Source of the DNA: Chthoniobacterales bacterium
Lineage (GTDB): Bacteria; Verrucomicrobiota; Verrucomicrobiia; Chthoniobacterales; DASVRZ01
NCBI GenBank assembly: GCA_039930045.1
Contig: JBDSQB010000005.1
Span: 1 to 64,000, forward strand
Direction of reading: 5' to 3'
Length of the DNA stretch: 64,000 bases
A program made the position numbers and the translations under genes. The notes beneath the pieces are model-generated. The model did no database searches and was not told the DNA's origin. It worked only from the letters and a program-made list of their open reading frames with translations. This document shows, piece by piece, positions 8,903 to 16,871 of the stretch. The first letter of the stretch is position 1. Each line of letters opens with the position of its first letter.

Positions 8903-9325
8903 CTAATTCCCCACTTCCGCGAGGTAATGGACCGTCACCGGCAGGGCTACATTGGGACTGAGGCTGGTATGGACGGGGCAGGACATCGCCACCTTTTCCA
9001 ACGTGCGCTCCGGGTCCGCGGAAAGCGGCAGCGGGAGCCACATCTCCGTCTCCAGCTTCGCGATGCGGCGTGGCGCGACGGCACTCATTTCCTTTTTCAC
9101 CGTGATCCGCAGCCCGGTGAGATCAATCTTTTTGCGGCGGGCATAAATATCCATCGTCGTCGCCACGCAGGTGCCGAGCGCCGTGGCGATGAGGTCCGTC
9201 GGGGAGAAACTTTCGCCTTTTCCCTGGTTATCGACCGGAGCGTCGGTGGTGAGAACAGTGCCCGAGGGCCCGTGTGTCGCGGTGCAATGCAGCCCGCCTT
9301 CGTAGGAAATATCGATTTGAACCAT
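8903..9325 (-). CDS. OsmC/Ohr family peroxiredoxin-like protein
   Basis: This 140-residue protein belongs to the OsmC/Ohr superfamily, thiol-dependent peroxidases that detoxify organic hydroperoxides in the cytosol. Both family cysteines are present: one in ATALGTCVATTMD on the central helix and one in AMSCPVHTSL. The family signature SFSPTDLIATALGTC is clear. I chose the ATG at 9325 (MVQIDISYEGG), which starts at the first beta strand. The longer frame to 9487 would run through a palindrome and has no family similarity. The pattern is closer to the YhfA/OsmC-like branch than to Ohr proper. It stands alone, divergent from the HAD hydrolase gene. Confidence 0.9.
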   Translation of the reverse strand: MVQIDISYEGGLHCTATHGPSGTVLTTDAPVDNQGKGESFSPTDLIATALGTCVATTMDIYARRKKIDLTGLRITVKKEMSAVAPRRIAKLETEMWLPLPLSADPERTLEKVAMSCPVHTSLSPNVALPVTVHYLAEVGN

Positions 9326-9386
9326 GCCCGACAGTCTGACACCCAGCATCCCCAACGCACGCTCTAAAGCGCGAGAGCTGAAAGTA

Positions 9387-9417
9387 GGGGAGCACACGCG
9401 AGTCGCGTGCGCTCCCC
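9387..9417. repeat. Strong intergenic hairpin between divergent genes
   Basis: The 14-bp arms GGGGAGCACACGCG and CGCGTGCGCTCCCC pair with a single mismatch around a 3-nt loop. There is no T-tract, and the hairpin lies upstream of both flanking genes, so it is not a simple terminator. It may be a dispersed REP-type element or an operator-like site. Confidence 0.65.
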
Positions 9418-9488
9418 GGAGCCTGCTCGCCTCTCGCCCGCCCATGGGAGTTGCGTTTTTCTCAGGCTGAATAAAGTGACCGTCCATT

Positions 9489-10151
9489 TTGAAGGCGCTG
9501 ATATTTGATTACGACGGTTTGGTGGTGGATTCCGAATACCCGGAATACCTCTCGTGGAAGGAAGTTTACGCCGGCTACAACGTGGAATTGACCGAGCAGG
9601 TCTGGACCTCCGCCGTCGGCTCGGTGAACGCATTTGACCCCAAGTCCACTCTGGAACGCTCCACCGGACTCGCATTCGACTGGGTGGAAATCAACCTCGA
9701 GCGCCGCAGAAAACTCACGGAGCGTCAGTTGCGGCAGACAATTCTGCCCGGCGTTCGGGAGCTGATGGAACGGGGTCGCGCCGAGGGCTGGCGCATCGGA
9801 GTCGCGAGCAATTCGACTTTCATCTGGGTCGATGAGGGACTGAAGAGGCTCGGGTTGCGCGACTATGTCGAGGCGTTGCGAACGGTCGATCAAGTGACCT
9901 CGCCAAAGCCGCACCCGGAGGTGTATCTGCGCGTGCTGGCGGATCTCGGCGCGACGGCAGGCGAGTCGCTGGCGTTTGAGGATTCGCAACCCGGAATCAC
10001 CGCCGCGAAAGCCGCCGGGCTGACCGTGATCGCCGTTCCATCGGCTCTGACGAGGCACCAGGATTTATCGCTGGCCGACAGGCAGGTGGGGAGTCTGGCG
10101 GAGTTTGAGCTGCCTCTGGCGAAACGGAATGGCACGGCGGCTGCTAAATAG
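9489..10151 (+). CDS. HAD superfamily hydrolase, beta-phosphoglucomutase-like
   Basis: This 220-residue haloacid-dehalogenase-type phosphatase or phosphomutase acts on a small phosphorylated substrate. Motif I is FDYDGLVVDSE, with the nucleophile and acid/base Asp pair. Motif II is VASNST, the motif III Lys is in SPKPHPEVYL, and motif IV is FEDSQPGITAAKAAGL. The helical cap inserted after motif I fits the beta-PGM/phosphatase subgroup. The start is TTG at 9489, since motif I lies only five residues in and no ATG or GTG is available upstream. The substrate is unknown. The secreted CAP protein follows 21 bp downstream. Confidence 0.88.
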   Translation: MKALIFDYDGLVVDSEYPEYLSWKEVYAGYNVELTEQVWTSAVGSVNAFDPKSTLERSTGLAFDWVEINLERRRKLTERQLRQTILPGVRELMERGRAEGWRIGVASNSTFIWVDEGLKRLGLRDYVEALRTVDQVTSPKPHPEVYLRVLADLGATAGESLAFEDSQPGITAAKAAGLTVIAVPSALTRHQDLSLADRQVGSLAEFELPLAKRNGTAAAK

Positions 10152-10172
10152 AAATCAACCCATTTACACCTT

Positions 10173-10766
10173 ATGCGCTGGTCAATTTTCCTCACTCTCG
10201 TTCTCTGTTTCAGTCCGCTGGCCGGCTACGCGGCGGGTGAAAATACGTCGGTCGCCCGGGGCGAGTTGGATCGCAATCTCCTGGCCCGCCTCGTGGTGGA
10301 GGAGACGAATCGTTTTCGCATGAGCCAGGGACGGGAGGCGCTGACGATGTGCCCGCCGTTAAACATGGCCGCGCAAGGTCACGCCCAGGCGATGGCCGAG
10401 GAGAAGTTTTTTGCCCATCGCAACCCGAATGACGCAGGTCAGAGGACGCTCACCGACCGGATTCGTGGCGTGGGTTTGGAGACGAAGGCGTATGCGGAAA
10501 ACATCGCGCTGACGTATTCGGTGGATTTCCGCGACATGCAGGCCTGGTCGAAAAGCCGGCACCAAACGCCCGCTCCAGCCGCCCTCGAATACACCTATCG
10601 CGCCCTCGCCAAAAGCGTGGTCCAGCAATGGGTTAACTCCCGCGGCCATCGCCAAAACATGCTCGGCAGACCGTATTCCCAGATCGGGCTCGGGTTTGCC
10701 ACGGCGCAGGATAGCCGCGGGTTTGAGCGGGTCTATTGCGTGCAGACTTTCTGCGCTCCGATCTAG
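10173..10766 (+). CDS. Secreted CAP-domain (SCP/PR-1-like) protein
   Basis: The protein has 197 residues. An N-terminal signal peptide (MRWSIFLTLVLCFSPLAGYA) is followed by one CAP domain. Family motifs are visible: the helix with HAQAMAEEKFFAH, then AENIA, then VVQQWVNSRGHRQNML, and the final strand motif IGLGFA. Bacterial CAP proteins are extracytoplasmic; their biochemical role is mostly unknown. Two cysteines near the C-terminus (YCVQTFC) could form a disulfide. No partner is obvious from the neighbours. Confidence 0.88.
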   Translation: MRWSIFLTLVLCFSPLAGYAAGENTSVARGELDRNLLARLVVEETNRFRMSQGREALTMCPPLNMAAQGHAQAMAEEKFFAHRNPNDAGQRTLTDRIRGVGLETKAYAENIALTYSVDFRDMQAWSKSRHQTPAPAALEYTYRALAKSVVQQWVNSRGHRQNMLGRPYSQIGLGFATAQDSRGFERVYCVQTFCAPI

Positions 10767-10849
10767 GTCGGACCCATTTGGAATATTGCACGAGGGAGCT
10801 TGCCTTGACTGCGGGCGGGTGAAAAAATTACGGGCTCAACTCGTCTCAT

Positions 10850-11542
10850 TTGGCTCCCAAGGTTTATCAATTCACGCTGCCGCGACTCGTCCAAAGCGTC
10901 TGCTTTTGGACCGGCTGGACGCTGATCCGGGCCATCCTGCTCTGCTGTGTGCGGGTGCGCCGGGTGGGGAAATTTCCCGCCGATCTGCCCGGTGGATTCA
11001 TCCTCGCGACGAATCATAACAGCCATCTCGACGCGCATATTTTGGGCGGCCTGATTCCACGCAAAGTGGACTGGCTGTCGCGTGTGGAATTTTTCCAGCA
11101 TCCGCTCTGGGCTTTTTTGCTGCACGCGGTGAGTGCGATCCCAATCCACCGTCAGGGCGTGCCGGTGCGGGCGATCCGGACGGCGATCCGGACGTTGAAG
11201 GCTGGCGGCAACATTGGGATTTGTCCCGAGGGCGAGGTGCGCGATGGCGCGGACAGCGTGATCCATGGCGGCCAACTGAAGAAGGGAGTCGGGTTGTTAT
11301 CTCGCCGGACCGGTGCGCCCGTGGTGCCCTGCGTGATTTTGGGCGTGCAAGCCCTCTGCCGCGTCGAGCCCTGGCTGCCCGCGCGCCGGGGTGAAGTCTG
11401 GATGAATGTGGGGCAGCCGATTTATCCGCGACTCGACTTGCCAGCCAAGGAGGCCCGCGAGGTTCTTTGTCTAGAATTAGAAGCTCAATTTTGCGAATTA
11501 TACCGCCAAATCTGCCAATGCCATCCGGCCGCCGGGAAATAA
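10850..11542 (+). CDS. PlsC-like 1-acyl-glycerol-3-phosphate acyltransferase
   Basis: This 230-residue lysophospholipid acyltransferase probably makes phosphatidic acid at the inner membrane. The catalytic block NHNSHLD (the H-x4-D motif) is at ~60, the glycerol-phosphate binding loop reads CPEGEVRDG, and a hydrophobic helix lies near residues 15-35. The start appears to be TTG at 10850, because the only nearby GTG is out of frame. The substrate class (LPLAT superfamily) is secure; exact specificity is not. Confidence 0.85.
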   Translation: MAPKVYQFTLPRLVQSVCFWTGWTLIRAILLCCVRVRRVGKFPADLPGGFILATNHNSHLDAHILGGLIPRKVDWLSRVEFFQHPLWAFLLHAVSAIPIHRQGVPVRAIRTAIRTLKAGGNIGICPEGEVRDGADSVIHGGQLKKGVGLLSRRTGAPVVPCVILGVQALCRVEPWLPARRGEVWMNVGQPIYPRLDLPAKEAREVLCLELEAQFCELYRQICQCHPAAGK

Positions 11543-11732
11543 ATCGTCTCCGCTTCAAATAATTTTTCAAAAAATCTGGCTGAGTCGTTTTCGGCAAACC
11601 AGCCGGTTTTCCCTCGTGAAAACGAGTTGGATTCGATTCAGGTAGCCGCCGCCGCAGCGAAGCACGAACATTTTTCGCCCTCATTGCCTTTCTCAAATCT
11701 GATGTGGCCTGCCTCCTGCTTTAGAAGACCGT

Positions 11733-12194
11733 ATGGCACAACTTTCAGCCCCCAATACACAGCGCATCACCGTGCGCATCGTTCTTCAGCCCAAGTTTGC
11801 TGAGCAGGCCGCGAGCAAGCCGACCATCCTCGTCATTGAGGACGAGCCCGTCCTTCTCTCACTCGCCCGCATGGTGTTGGAAAACTCGGGTTATCACGTT
11901 TTGGAAGCGTCGTCCGGCGACGAGGCGCTCGCGCTCTGGAAGCAAAAGAAGGACACCGTCGATCTGGTTTTGACCGACATGATCATGCCTGGCAGCCTCT
12001 CCGGCACGCAAGTCGCCCAGATGATGCGCGCGGATAATCCCACTCTCCAGGTGATTTACAGCAGCGGCTACAGCATGGATTCGATGGTCGATTCCACGGG
12101 CGATTCCGACCCCAAGTCTTATCTGCCGAAGCCTTACGTGCCCTCGACCTTGATCAAGGCGATCAAGACCAAACTCGAGACGCCCAAATCCTGA
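11733..12194 (+). CDS. Single-domain response regulator (receiver only)
   Basis: A 153-residue CheY-like protein. After a ~28-residue N-terminal extension comes a complete receiver: the acidic pair in VIEDEP, phospho-Asp in LVLTDMIMPG, switch Ser in VIYSSGYS and Lys in LPKPY. There is no output domain, so it probably acts in a phosphorelay or by binding a target protein. The receiver strongly resembles those fused to the hybrid kinases at 3.8-6.5 kb and at the right end of the window (shared LTDMIMPG and VIYSSGYS wording). A plausible inference is that it is a detached paralogue serving one of them. Confidence 0.9.
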   Translation: MAQLSAPNTQRITVRIVLQPKFAEQAASKPTILVIEDEPVLLSLARMVLENSGYHVLEASSGDEALALWKQKKDTVDLVLTDMIMPGSLSGTQVAQMMRADNPTLQVIYSSGYSMDSMVDSTGDSDPKSYLPKPYVPSTLIKAIKTKLETPKS

Positions 12195-12225
12195 TTTTCT
12201 CCGCGGCGCGTGATAGACTGCGCGC

Positions 12226-13059
12226 GTGCCTGAAATTCCCTGCCCGACATTCGATCTCGCGAAGACGCTGGAGTCGGGGCAGGTCTTCCACTGGTTTCGC
12301 GACGGCGACACATTTTCCGGCCTGATCGGACGCGAACTCGTCACGCTGCGTCAGTCGGGCGACGTCCTCGATATCACTGAAGGTCGCCCGGAAACCGTCG
12401 CGCGGTATTTCGCGCTCGATCATCCGCTGCTGGAAATCGAGGGAACTTTTCCGACGGATACCCCGATGACGGCGGCGGTGGAATTTTGTCGCGGACTCCG
12501 CATTTTGCGTCAGGAACCGTGGGAATGCCTCGCGACTTTCATCACCTCGGCACTGAAACAAGTGCCGCACATCCGGCAAATCTCGCTCGACCTGCGCCGC
12601 CGTTACGGAGAAAAAATCACAGGCGAGTTCCATGCGTATCCAGAGCCCGCCGCCTTGGCGGACGCTGGGGAAGCCGCCCTGCGCGAGTCGCGCCTGGGCT
12701 TCCGGGCGAAGAATCTAGCCGGAGCCGCCCGCATGATTGCGGATGGAGAAATCGACTTGGAAAGCCTGCGCTCGCTGCCCACGGCGGAGTTGCGCCGGGA
12801 ACTGTGCCGATTGCCCGGGGTGGGGGAGAAAGTGGCAAACTGCGTGCTGCTTTTCGCCTACGAACGATTGGAGGCATTTCCCATCGATGTGTGGATCGAG
12901 CGCGTTTTGCGGGAGTTGTATTTCGCGAAAAAGCGAAAAGTGACTTCGCAGCGACTGCGCCATTTCTCCGCGACTCACTTCGGGCCGTATGCCGGTTACG
13001 CGCAGCAATATCTGTTTCATCACGCCCGGCTGACCATGAAAAAACGTCCATCGAAATGA
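12226..13059 (+). CDS. OGG1-type 8-oxoguanine DNA glycosylase / AP lyase
   Basis: The predicted activity is removal of 8-oxoguanine from DNA by a bifunctional glycosylase/lyase. The 277-residue protein has an OGG1 N-terminal-like domain (~1-100) and a helix-hairpin-helix GPD domain. The HhH loop LPGVGEKVANCVLLFA contains the expected catalytic Lys, and the conserved Asp follows in FPIDVWIERVL. The start is GTG at 12226, giving MPEIPCPTFDL, the usual entry to this domain. The gene ends in a 4-bp ATGA overlap with comB, so the two are likely co-transcribed. This architecture is commoner in eukaryotes and archaea than in bacteria, which usually use MutM. Confidence 0.88.
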   Translation: MPEIPCPTFDLAKTLESGQVFHWFRDGDTFSGLIGRELVTLRQSGDVLDITEGRPETVARYFALDHPLLEIEGTFPTDTPMTAAVEFCRGLRILRQEPWECLATFITSALKQVPHIRQISLDLRRRYGEKITGEFHAYPEPAALADAGEAALRESRLGFRAKNLAGAARMIADGEIDLESLRSLPTAELRRELCRLPGVGEKVANCVLLFAYERLEAFPIDVWIERVLRELYFAKKRKVTSQRLRHFSATHFGPYAGYAQQYLFHHARLTMKKRPSK

Positions 13060-13763
13060 AAGTCGCCGCTGTCCTCACGCCCGCCGAAATCGACCAATTG
13101 CCCAAGTCGGATCTAACTCGAATCACCGCCGTCGTCTTCGATGTTTTGCGGGCGACCTCGACCATGACGACCGCCCTGGAGTCGGGTGCGAGTGCGATCT
13201 ATCCGGCGAAGGACATCGCCGAGGCGCACGCTTTTCGGGCGAAATATCCGCACGCGCTGCTCGGCGGCGAACGGCATGGGGAGAAAATCGAAGGCTTCGA
13301 CCTGGGCAATTCTCCCCTCGAATACCGTGACCTCGCGGGCCGGGAAATCATCAGCACCACGACCAACGGCACCATCGCCCTGCGCGCCGTGGCTCATGCG
13401 CAAACGGTGATCGCTGGTGCGCTCTTGAATATCCGCGCTGTCGCCAACTATCTGGCGACGCATCCGCCGGAAGAGTTGCTGCTCGTTTGCGCGGGCACGG
13501 GTCGCGATTTTGCCATCGAGGACGGACTCGCCGCCGGCGCGCTGCTGAGCGAGCTGACATTCGACTTCCATTCCGATGACGCCGCAAAAATGCTCCTCGC
13601 GCTTTGGCGTTCGCACGCCAGCGATCCGTTTGCCGCGCTGGCCGACTCGCGAAACGGGCGCCGCCTGATCGAACGCGGCCGCAGCGCCGAAGTCGAATGG
13701 TGCTCGCAAGTAAGCGTTTGCGCAACGGCCGGCATCCTGTCTGGCGAGGCGTTGCGCCCGTGA
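13056..13763 (+). CDS. comB: 2-phosphosulfolactate phosphatase family protein
   Basis: This 235-residue ComB-family protein would hydrolyse 2-phosphosulfolactate to sulfolactate, a step of coenzyme M synthesis in methanogens. Family motifs seen are VVFDVLRATST near the N-terminus, GERHGEKIEGFDLGNSP, the TTTNGT phosphate loop, and CAGTGRDFAIED. It starts inside the stop of the glycosylase gene (ATGA overlap). No other coenzyme M genes are present, so its substrate in this organism may differ. ComB homologues are scattered in bacteria without known coenzyme M production. Confidence 0.88.
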   Translation: MKVAAVLTPAEIDQLPKSDLTRITAVVFDVLRATSTMTTALESGASAIYPAKDIAEAHAFRAKYPHALLGGERHGEKIEGFDLGNSPLEYRDLAGREIISTTTNGTIALRAVAHAQTVIAGALLNIRAVANYLATHPPEELLLVCAGTGRDFAIEDGLAAGALLSELTFDFHSDDAAKMLLALWRSHASDPFAALADSRNGRRLIERGRSAEVEWCSQVSVCATAGILSGEALRP

Positions 13764-13796
13764 CAAAGCAGTTCGTTTCTGTATCCTGTCGCTCGC

Positions 13797-14780
13797 ATGG
13801 AGAAGTCGGCCCACTCGAAAAAAAAGGTGACGCTCGCTGTGCTGGCGTCGATTTTTTTTCATCTGCTGCTGCTCTTCTCTTTCGCATTTTGGATGGAGTT
13901 AAAGGCGAATCAGCCGCCGGTCCCGCTGCCGAAGGAAAAACCGGTCGAGCTGACGATTCTGCCCGACGTGGAGCCGACCATCGCCGTCGCTCCCACGCCG
14001 CCGCCGGAGCGGGAGACGATTCGCACCGATCAGTTTCAAGACGCCCCGACACCGCCGCCCGATGCCCAGTTTGATTCGGATCGCGACACGGCTGCCGGTG
14101 GCAACAAACCCGGTGCCGGTCCCGCGAACATGCCGAACGTCGATGGCCGTGTCGCGGGCGACATGACGTTGCAAGATCAGGACGTCATTTTGGGCAAACC
14201 GAGCACATCCAGTTCCTCTTCCCAAGCTGCAAAAGAACCTAACTCGACTCCGCAGCCGACGCCGCCCAAAGCTGAGGCCACGCCGCGTCCGACCGCCACG
14301 CCCACGCCCGAGCCGCTGCCGGAAGATGCCATTGCCCTCGGCCGCGCCACGCCGACTCCGGCGGAACTCCCCGCGCCGAAACCTGCCGACAGCGGCGGAG
14401 GGCAATATCAGCCCCAAACCCGTGCGACTCGCATCGAGGGCAGTCTTTCCAATCGTGGTCGTCCGTCCATGGCGACGCGTGGAACGCCGCTCGGCCGTTA
14501 CCTGCGCCAGGTAGAAAACGCCATCGGCTCGCGCTGGTATTTTTACATCAAACGCGACGCCGCCTTCGTCTCTCCGGGCGCGGTGCGGATCATCTTCACG
14601 ATTGATCGCTCCGGCAAGGCGGGCAACCTGCGCGTCCTCGCCAACACGGCGAACGAAAGTTTTGCATCCACCTGCACGCAATCTATTGTGGATGCCGAGT
14701 TTCCGCCGATCCCCGACGAGGTGGCCAGTACTCTTTACACGCAGCGCCTTGAGCTTCCTTTCACCTTCACGATTTACTAG
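13797..14780 (+). CDS. TonB-like energy transducer
   Basis: The 327-residue protein has one N-terminal membrane helix (~11-31, VTLAVLASIFFHLLLLF). A long periplasmic Pro/Thr-rich spacer (~45-220) follows, with repeated PTPPP and TPTPEP runs. A C-terminal TonB/TolA-type domain (~225-327) contains GRYLRQVENAIGSRWYFY and ends LPFTFTIY. ExbB and ExbD follow at once, so the three form the usual proton-motive-force unit driving outer-membrane transport or Tol-type envelope maintenance. The C-terminal domain could be TolA-like rather than a receptor-binding TonB; the sequence alone does not decide. Confidence 0.85.
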   Translation: MEKSAHSKKKVTLAVLASIFFHLLLLFSFAFWMELKANQPPVPLPKEKPVELTILPDVEPTIAVAPTPPPERETIRTDQFQDAPTPPPDAQFDSDRDTAAGGNKPGAGPANMPNVDGRVAGDMTLQDQDVILGKPSTSSSSSQAAKEPNSTPQPTPPKAEATPRPTATPTPEPLPEDAIALGRATPTPAELPAPKPADSGGGQYQPQTRATRIEGSLSNRGRPSMATRGTPLGRYLRQVENAIGSRWYFYIKRDAAFVSPGAVRIIFTIDRSGKAGNLRVLANTANESFASTCTQSIVDAEFPPIPDEVASTLYTQRLELPFTFTIY

Positions 14781-14792
14781 ATTTTCCACGGA

Positions 14793-15509
14793 ATGACCAC
14801 GCACCACTTTCTCGCATTTTCCCTCGAATCGGCCTTTCACCTGGTCAAACAGGGCGGGTTTTTCATGATCCTGCTCATCATTTGCTCGGTCGCGTCATTT
14901 GCGGTGATCGGGCTGCGGGCGTTTGCCTTGCGTCGGAGCGCGGTGCTGCCGTCGATCATCGAAAACGAAATCCAGCGCCTGCAACCCGGCGACAATCCGC
15001 AGCGCATCTCGCGCTTGGTGAAAGGCGATCCAGCGGCCTTGGCTCGAGTCGCGGTCGTGGCGCTCGATCATTTGAAATGGCCCAAGTCGGAGAACGTCGA
15101 GGCCGTGCAAACGCGGGCGCGCCATGAAATCGTCCGGCTCGAAGCGGGCCTCGTCGTGCTGGAAATCGTCGTCGGCATTTCACCCTTACTCGGATTGCTC
15201 GGAGCCGTCTCCGGGCTCGTGCATGTGTTTTCCAACATCGGAACCGGCGCCACTTCCACGGGAGATCTGAGTGGCATAGCGTCGGGCATTTCCGAGGCAT
15301 TGAGCACCACGATTGTCGGTCTCGGGATTGCGGTTCCGAGTCTGGTGGCGTTCTCTTATTTCTCCCGCAAGATCGAAAACATGTCGGTCGAAATGGAGTC
15401 GATCATCGCCGAATTGCTCGGGAAATGTTACTCGCAAAAACCCCGGCTCGGTCTCACTGAACCTCGTAAATCTGTCGGACCCACACCCGGTTTGGACGAT
15501 CCATCATGA
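14793..15509 (+). CDS. exbB: MotA/TolQ/ExbB proton channel protein
   Basis: The 238-residue inner-membrane channel subunit has three hydrophobic segments: ~25-42, ~115-140 around VVGISPLLGLLGAVSGLVHVF, and ~165-185 around SEALSTTIVGLGIAVPSLVAF. The last two are the conserved ExbB/TolQ channel helices with the G-LLG-V-G pattern. It works with the ExbD gene, which overlaps its end by 4 bp (ATGA), and with the TonB-like gene 12 bp upstream. Confidence 0.9.
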   Translation: MTTHHFLAFSLESAFHLVKQGGFFMILLIICSVASFAVIGLRAFALRRSAVLPSIIENEIQRLQPGDNPQRISRLVKGDPAALARVAVVALDHLKWPKSENVEAVQTRARHEIVRLEAGLVVLEIVVGISPLLGLLGAVSGLVHVFSNIGTGATSTGDLSGIASGISEALSTTIVGLGIAVPSLVAFSYFSRKIENMSVEMESIIAELLGKCYSQKPRLGLTEPRKSVGPTPGLDDPS

Positions 15510-15913
15510 GATTCTACGCCCGCAAAAAGCGGATGCCAGTCATCATCATCGTCTCGCTGATCGATATTTTCGCGATCTTGCTGATGTTTTTTATCGTGAC
15601 GACCACGTTCAAGTCGAAGCAGTCGGAACTCACGATCAACCTGCCCGAATCCAAGCAAGCTCGAGAGGCGGCGAACCCGACCGATCCGCTTCTGCTGGCG
15701 ATCACTGCCGAGGAAAAGATGCAACTCGACGAGCGGCCCATCGCTTCGCTGCAAGAGCTGACCGCCGCCATTCGTGAGCGGAATCCAAGTCGCCCGCTGG
15801 CGTTGCGCGCGGACAAAAAAGCGTCCTTCGGATTCATCCTTAAAGTCATGGACGCCCTCAAGGAAGCTGGGATAAAAAATCTCCCCGCCTTCACTCAAAC
15901 CCAGGAAAAATAG
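15506..15913 (+). CDS. exbD: ExbD/TolR biopolymer transport protein
   Basis: This 135-residue protein has a short cytosolic N-terminus, one membrane helix (~11-32, VIIIVSLIDIFAILLMFFIV) bearing the essential Asp in LIDIFAIL, and a periplasmic domain. It completes the TonB-ExbB-ExbD unit. The peptide deformylase gene starts 2 bp after its stop, so the four genes are probably one transcript. Confidence 0.92.
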   Translation: MRFYARKKRMPVIIIVSLIDIFAILLMFFIVTTTFKSKQSELTINLPESKQAREAANPTDPLLLAITAEEKMQLDERPIASLQELTAAIRERNPSRPLALRADKKASFGFILKVMDALKEAGIKNLPAFTQTQEK

Positions 15914-15915
15914 AA

Positions 15916-16461
15916 ATGGTCCTCCCGATTGTTAAATATGGACATCCCGTGCTCCGCGCCAAAGGCAAGGAAGTCCACGAAGTCACCCCGGCTATCCGCA
16001 AGCTGGCGCAGGACATGTTGGAAACGATGGTCGCTGCCGAGGGTGTCGGTCTGGCCGCGCAACAAATCGGGCAGGCAATTCAATTAACCGTTATTGACGT
16101 GCATGATTCCGAGGAACGGCCGAGTTCCATGCATATCGCCGGCAAACCGGTGAAACTGGCCGATCACATGCCGTTGGTTTTGCTGAATCCAAAACTGGAA
16201 TTCACCAAAGAAACCGAGTCGGGCCAGGAAGGCTGCCTCAGTTTTCCAGAGATGAGCGCCAGCATCACGCGTCCCGCCGGAGTGAGCGTGACGGCCAAGG
16301 GCTTGGACGGGCAGGAAATCCGTTTTTCGGCGACTGGATTGTTGGCGCGCGCGGTGCAGCACGAGACGGATCATTTGCATGGCGTCCTCTTTATCGACCG
16401 GATGTCGTCTGCCAGCCGTGCAAGTCTGGCCGGCAAGCTCAAGCGACTGCAACGCGCCTGA
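15916..16461 (+). CDS. def: Peptide deformylase
   Basis: This metalloenzyme removes the N-formyl group from new proteins. All three motifs are intact: GVGLAAQQIG (motif 1), EGCLSFP (motif 2, metal-binding Cys) and QHETDHLHG (motif 3, HExxH with two metal His and the catalytic Glu). At 181 residues it is of normal length, with a short variable insert around 65-80. Translation starts at the ATG 2 bp downstream of exbD. Confidence 0.96.
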   Translation: MVLPIVKYGHPVLRAKGKEVHEVTPAIRKLAQDMLETMVAAEGVGLAAQQIGQAIQLTVIDVHDSEERPSSMHIAGKPVKLADHMPLVLLNPKLEFTKETESGQEGCLSFPEMSASITRPAGVSVTAKGLDGQEIRFSATGLLARAVQHETDHLHGVLFIDRMSSASRASLAGKLKRLQRA

Positions 16462-16625
16462 ACTGTCACTCTCGCGTCTATTTCTGCGACAACGTGTCGC
16501 GGAATCATTCATTTCCTAGGCGACAATGACCCAAAAGGAGAACGATTTCGCCTCTGTGAAAGATTTTTGAACGTCGTGGCATCGCCCTTGCTCTAAGTAA
16601 CGTAACAGTTAACAACGAACCCGTT

Positions 16626-16799
16626 ATGAAAAACACTCGATCCACCAAAAAAAGCTACTCGCTCGGCGACCTCATCGTAGCCGTCACATCCTGCTCGAAG
16701 AACAGCCGCGAAGCTGCCGCTGCCATTTCCGATCTGCTCGAAAGCGGTCGTGTTCGCCTCGCCACCAACGGACGTCGCACACGCTCGAAAGTCTGCTAA
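16626..16799 (+). CDS. Small conserved-looking basic protein (57 residues)
   Basis: A 57-codon frame from ATG 16626 to TAA 16799 encodes MKNTRSTKKSYSLGDLIVAV..., ending RRTRSKVC. It is basic at both ends, with a predicted helical middle (SREAAAAISDLLESGRVRL) that looks like a helix-turn-helix or small DNA/RNA-binding fold. A strong rho-independent terminator begins 7 bp after the stop, and a ~160-bp gap precedes it. This argues for its own short transcript. The codon use matches its neighbours. I believe similar small proteins occur in Verrucomicrobiota but cannot verify that here. Function unknown. Confidence 0.7.
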   Translation: MKNTRSTKKSYSLGDLIVAVTSCSKNSREAAAAISDLLESGRVRLATNGRRTRSKVC

Positions 16800-16805
16800 G
16801 ACACA

Positions 16806-16838
16806 AAATCAGCAAAGACGGTCTTTTGCTGATTTTTT
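16806..16838 (+). terminator. Rho-independent terminator
   Basis: The arms AAATCAGCAAAGAC and GTCTTTTGCTGATTT pair around a very short loop with one bulged base and run into a T-tract. It lies just after the 57-residue gene and before purB. It would end the short transcript. Confidence 0.85.
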
Positions 16839-16871
16839 CCTTTCTATGGCTCTGCAGAACCGGGATTCTGC

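Noticed and set aside
8849-9367. Plus-strand open frame across the OsmC gene
   Set aside because: It lies opposite the well-supported OsmC protein and runs through palindromic DNA.
12486-13763. A 425-codon fusion frame running into comB
   Set aside because: Its first half is out of frame with the glycosylase and lacks a family; the ATG at 13056 gives a complete ComB.
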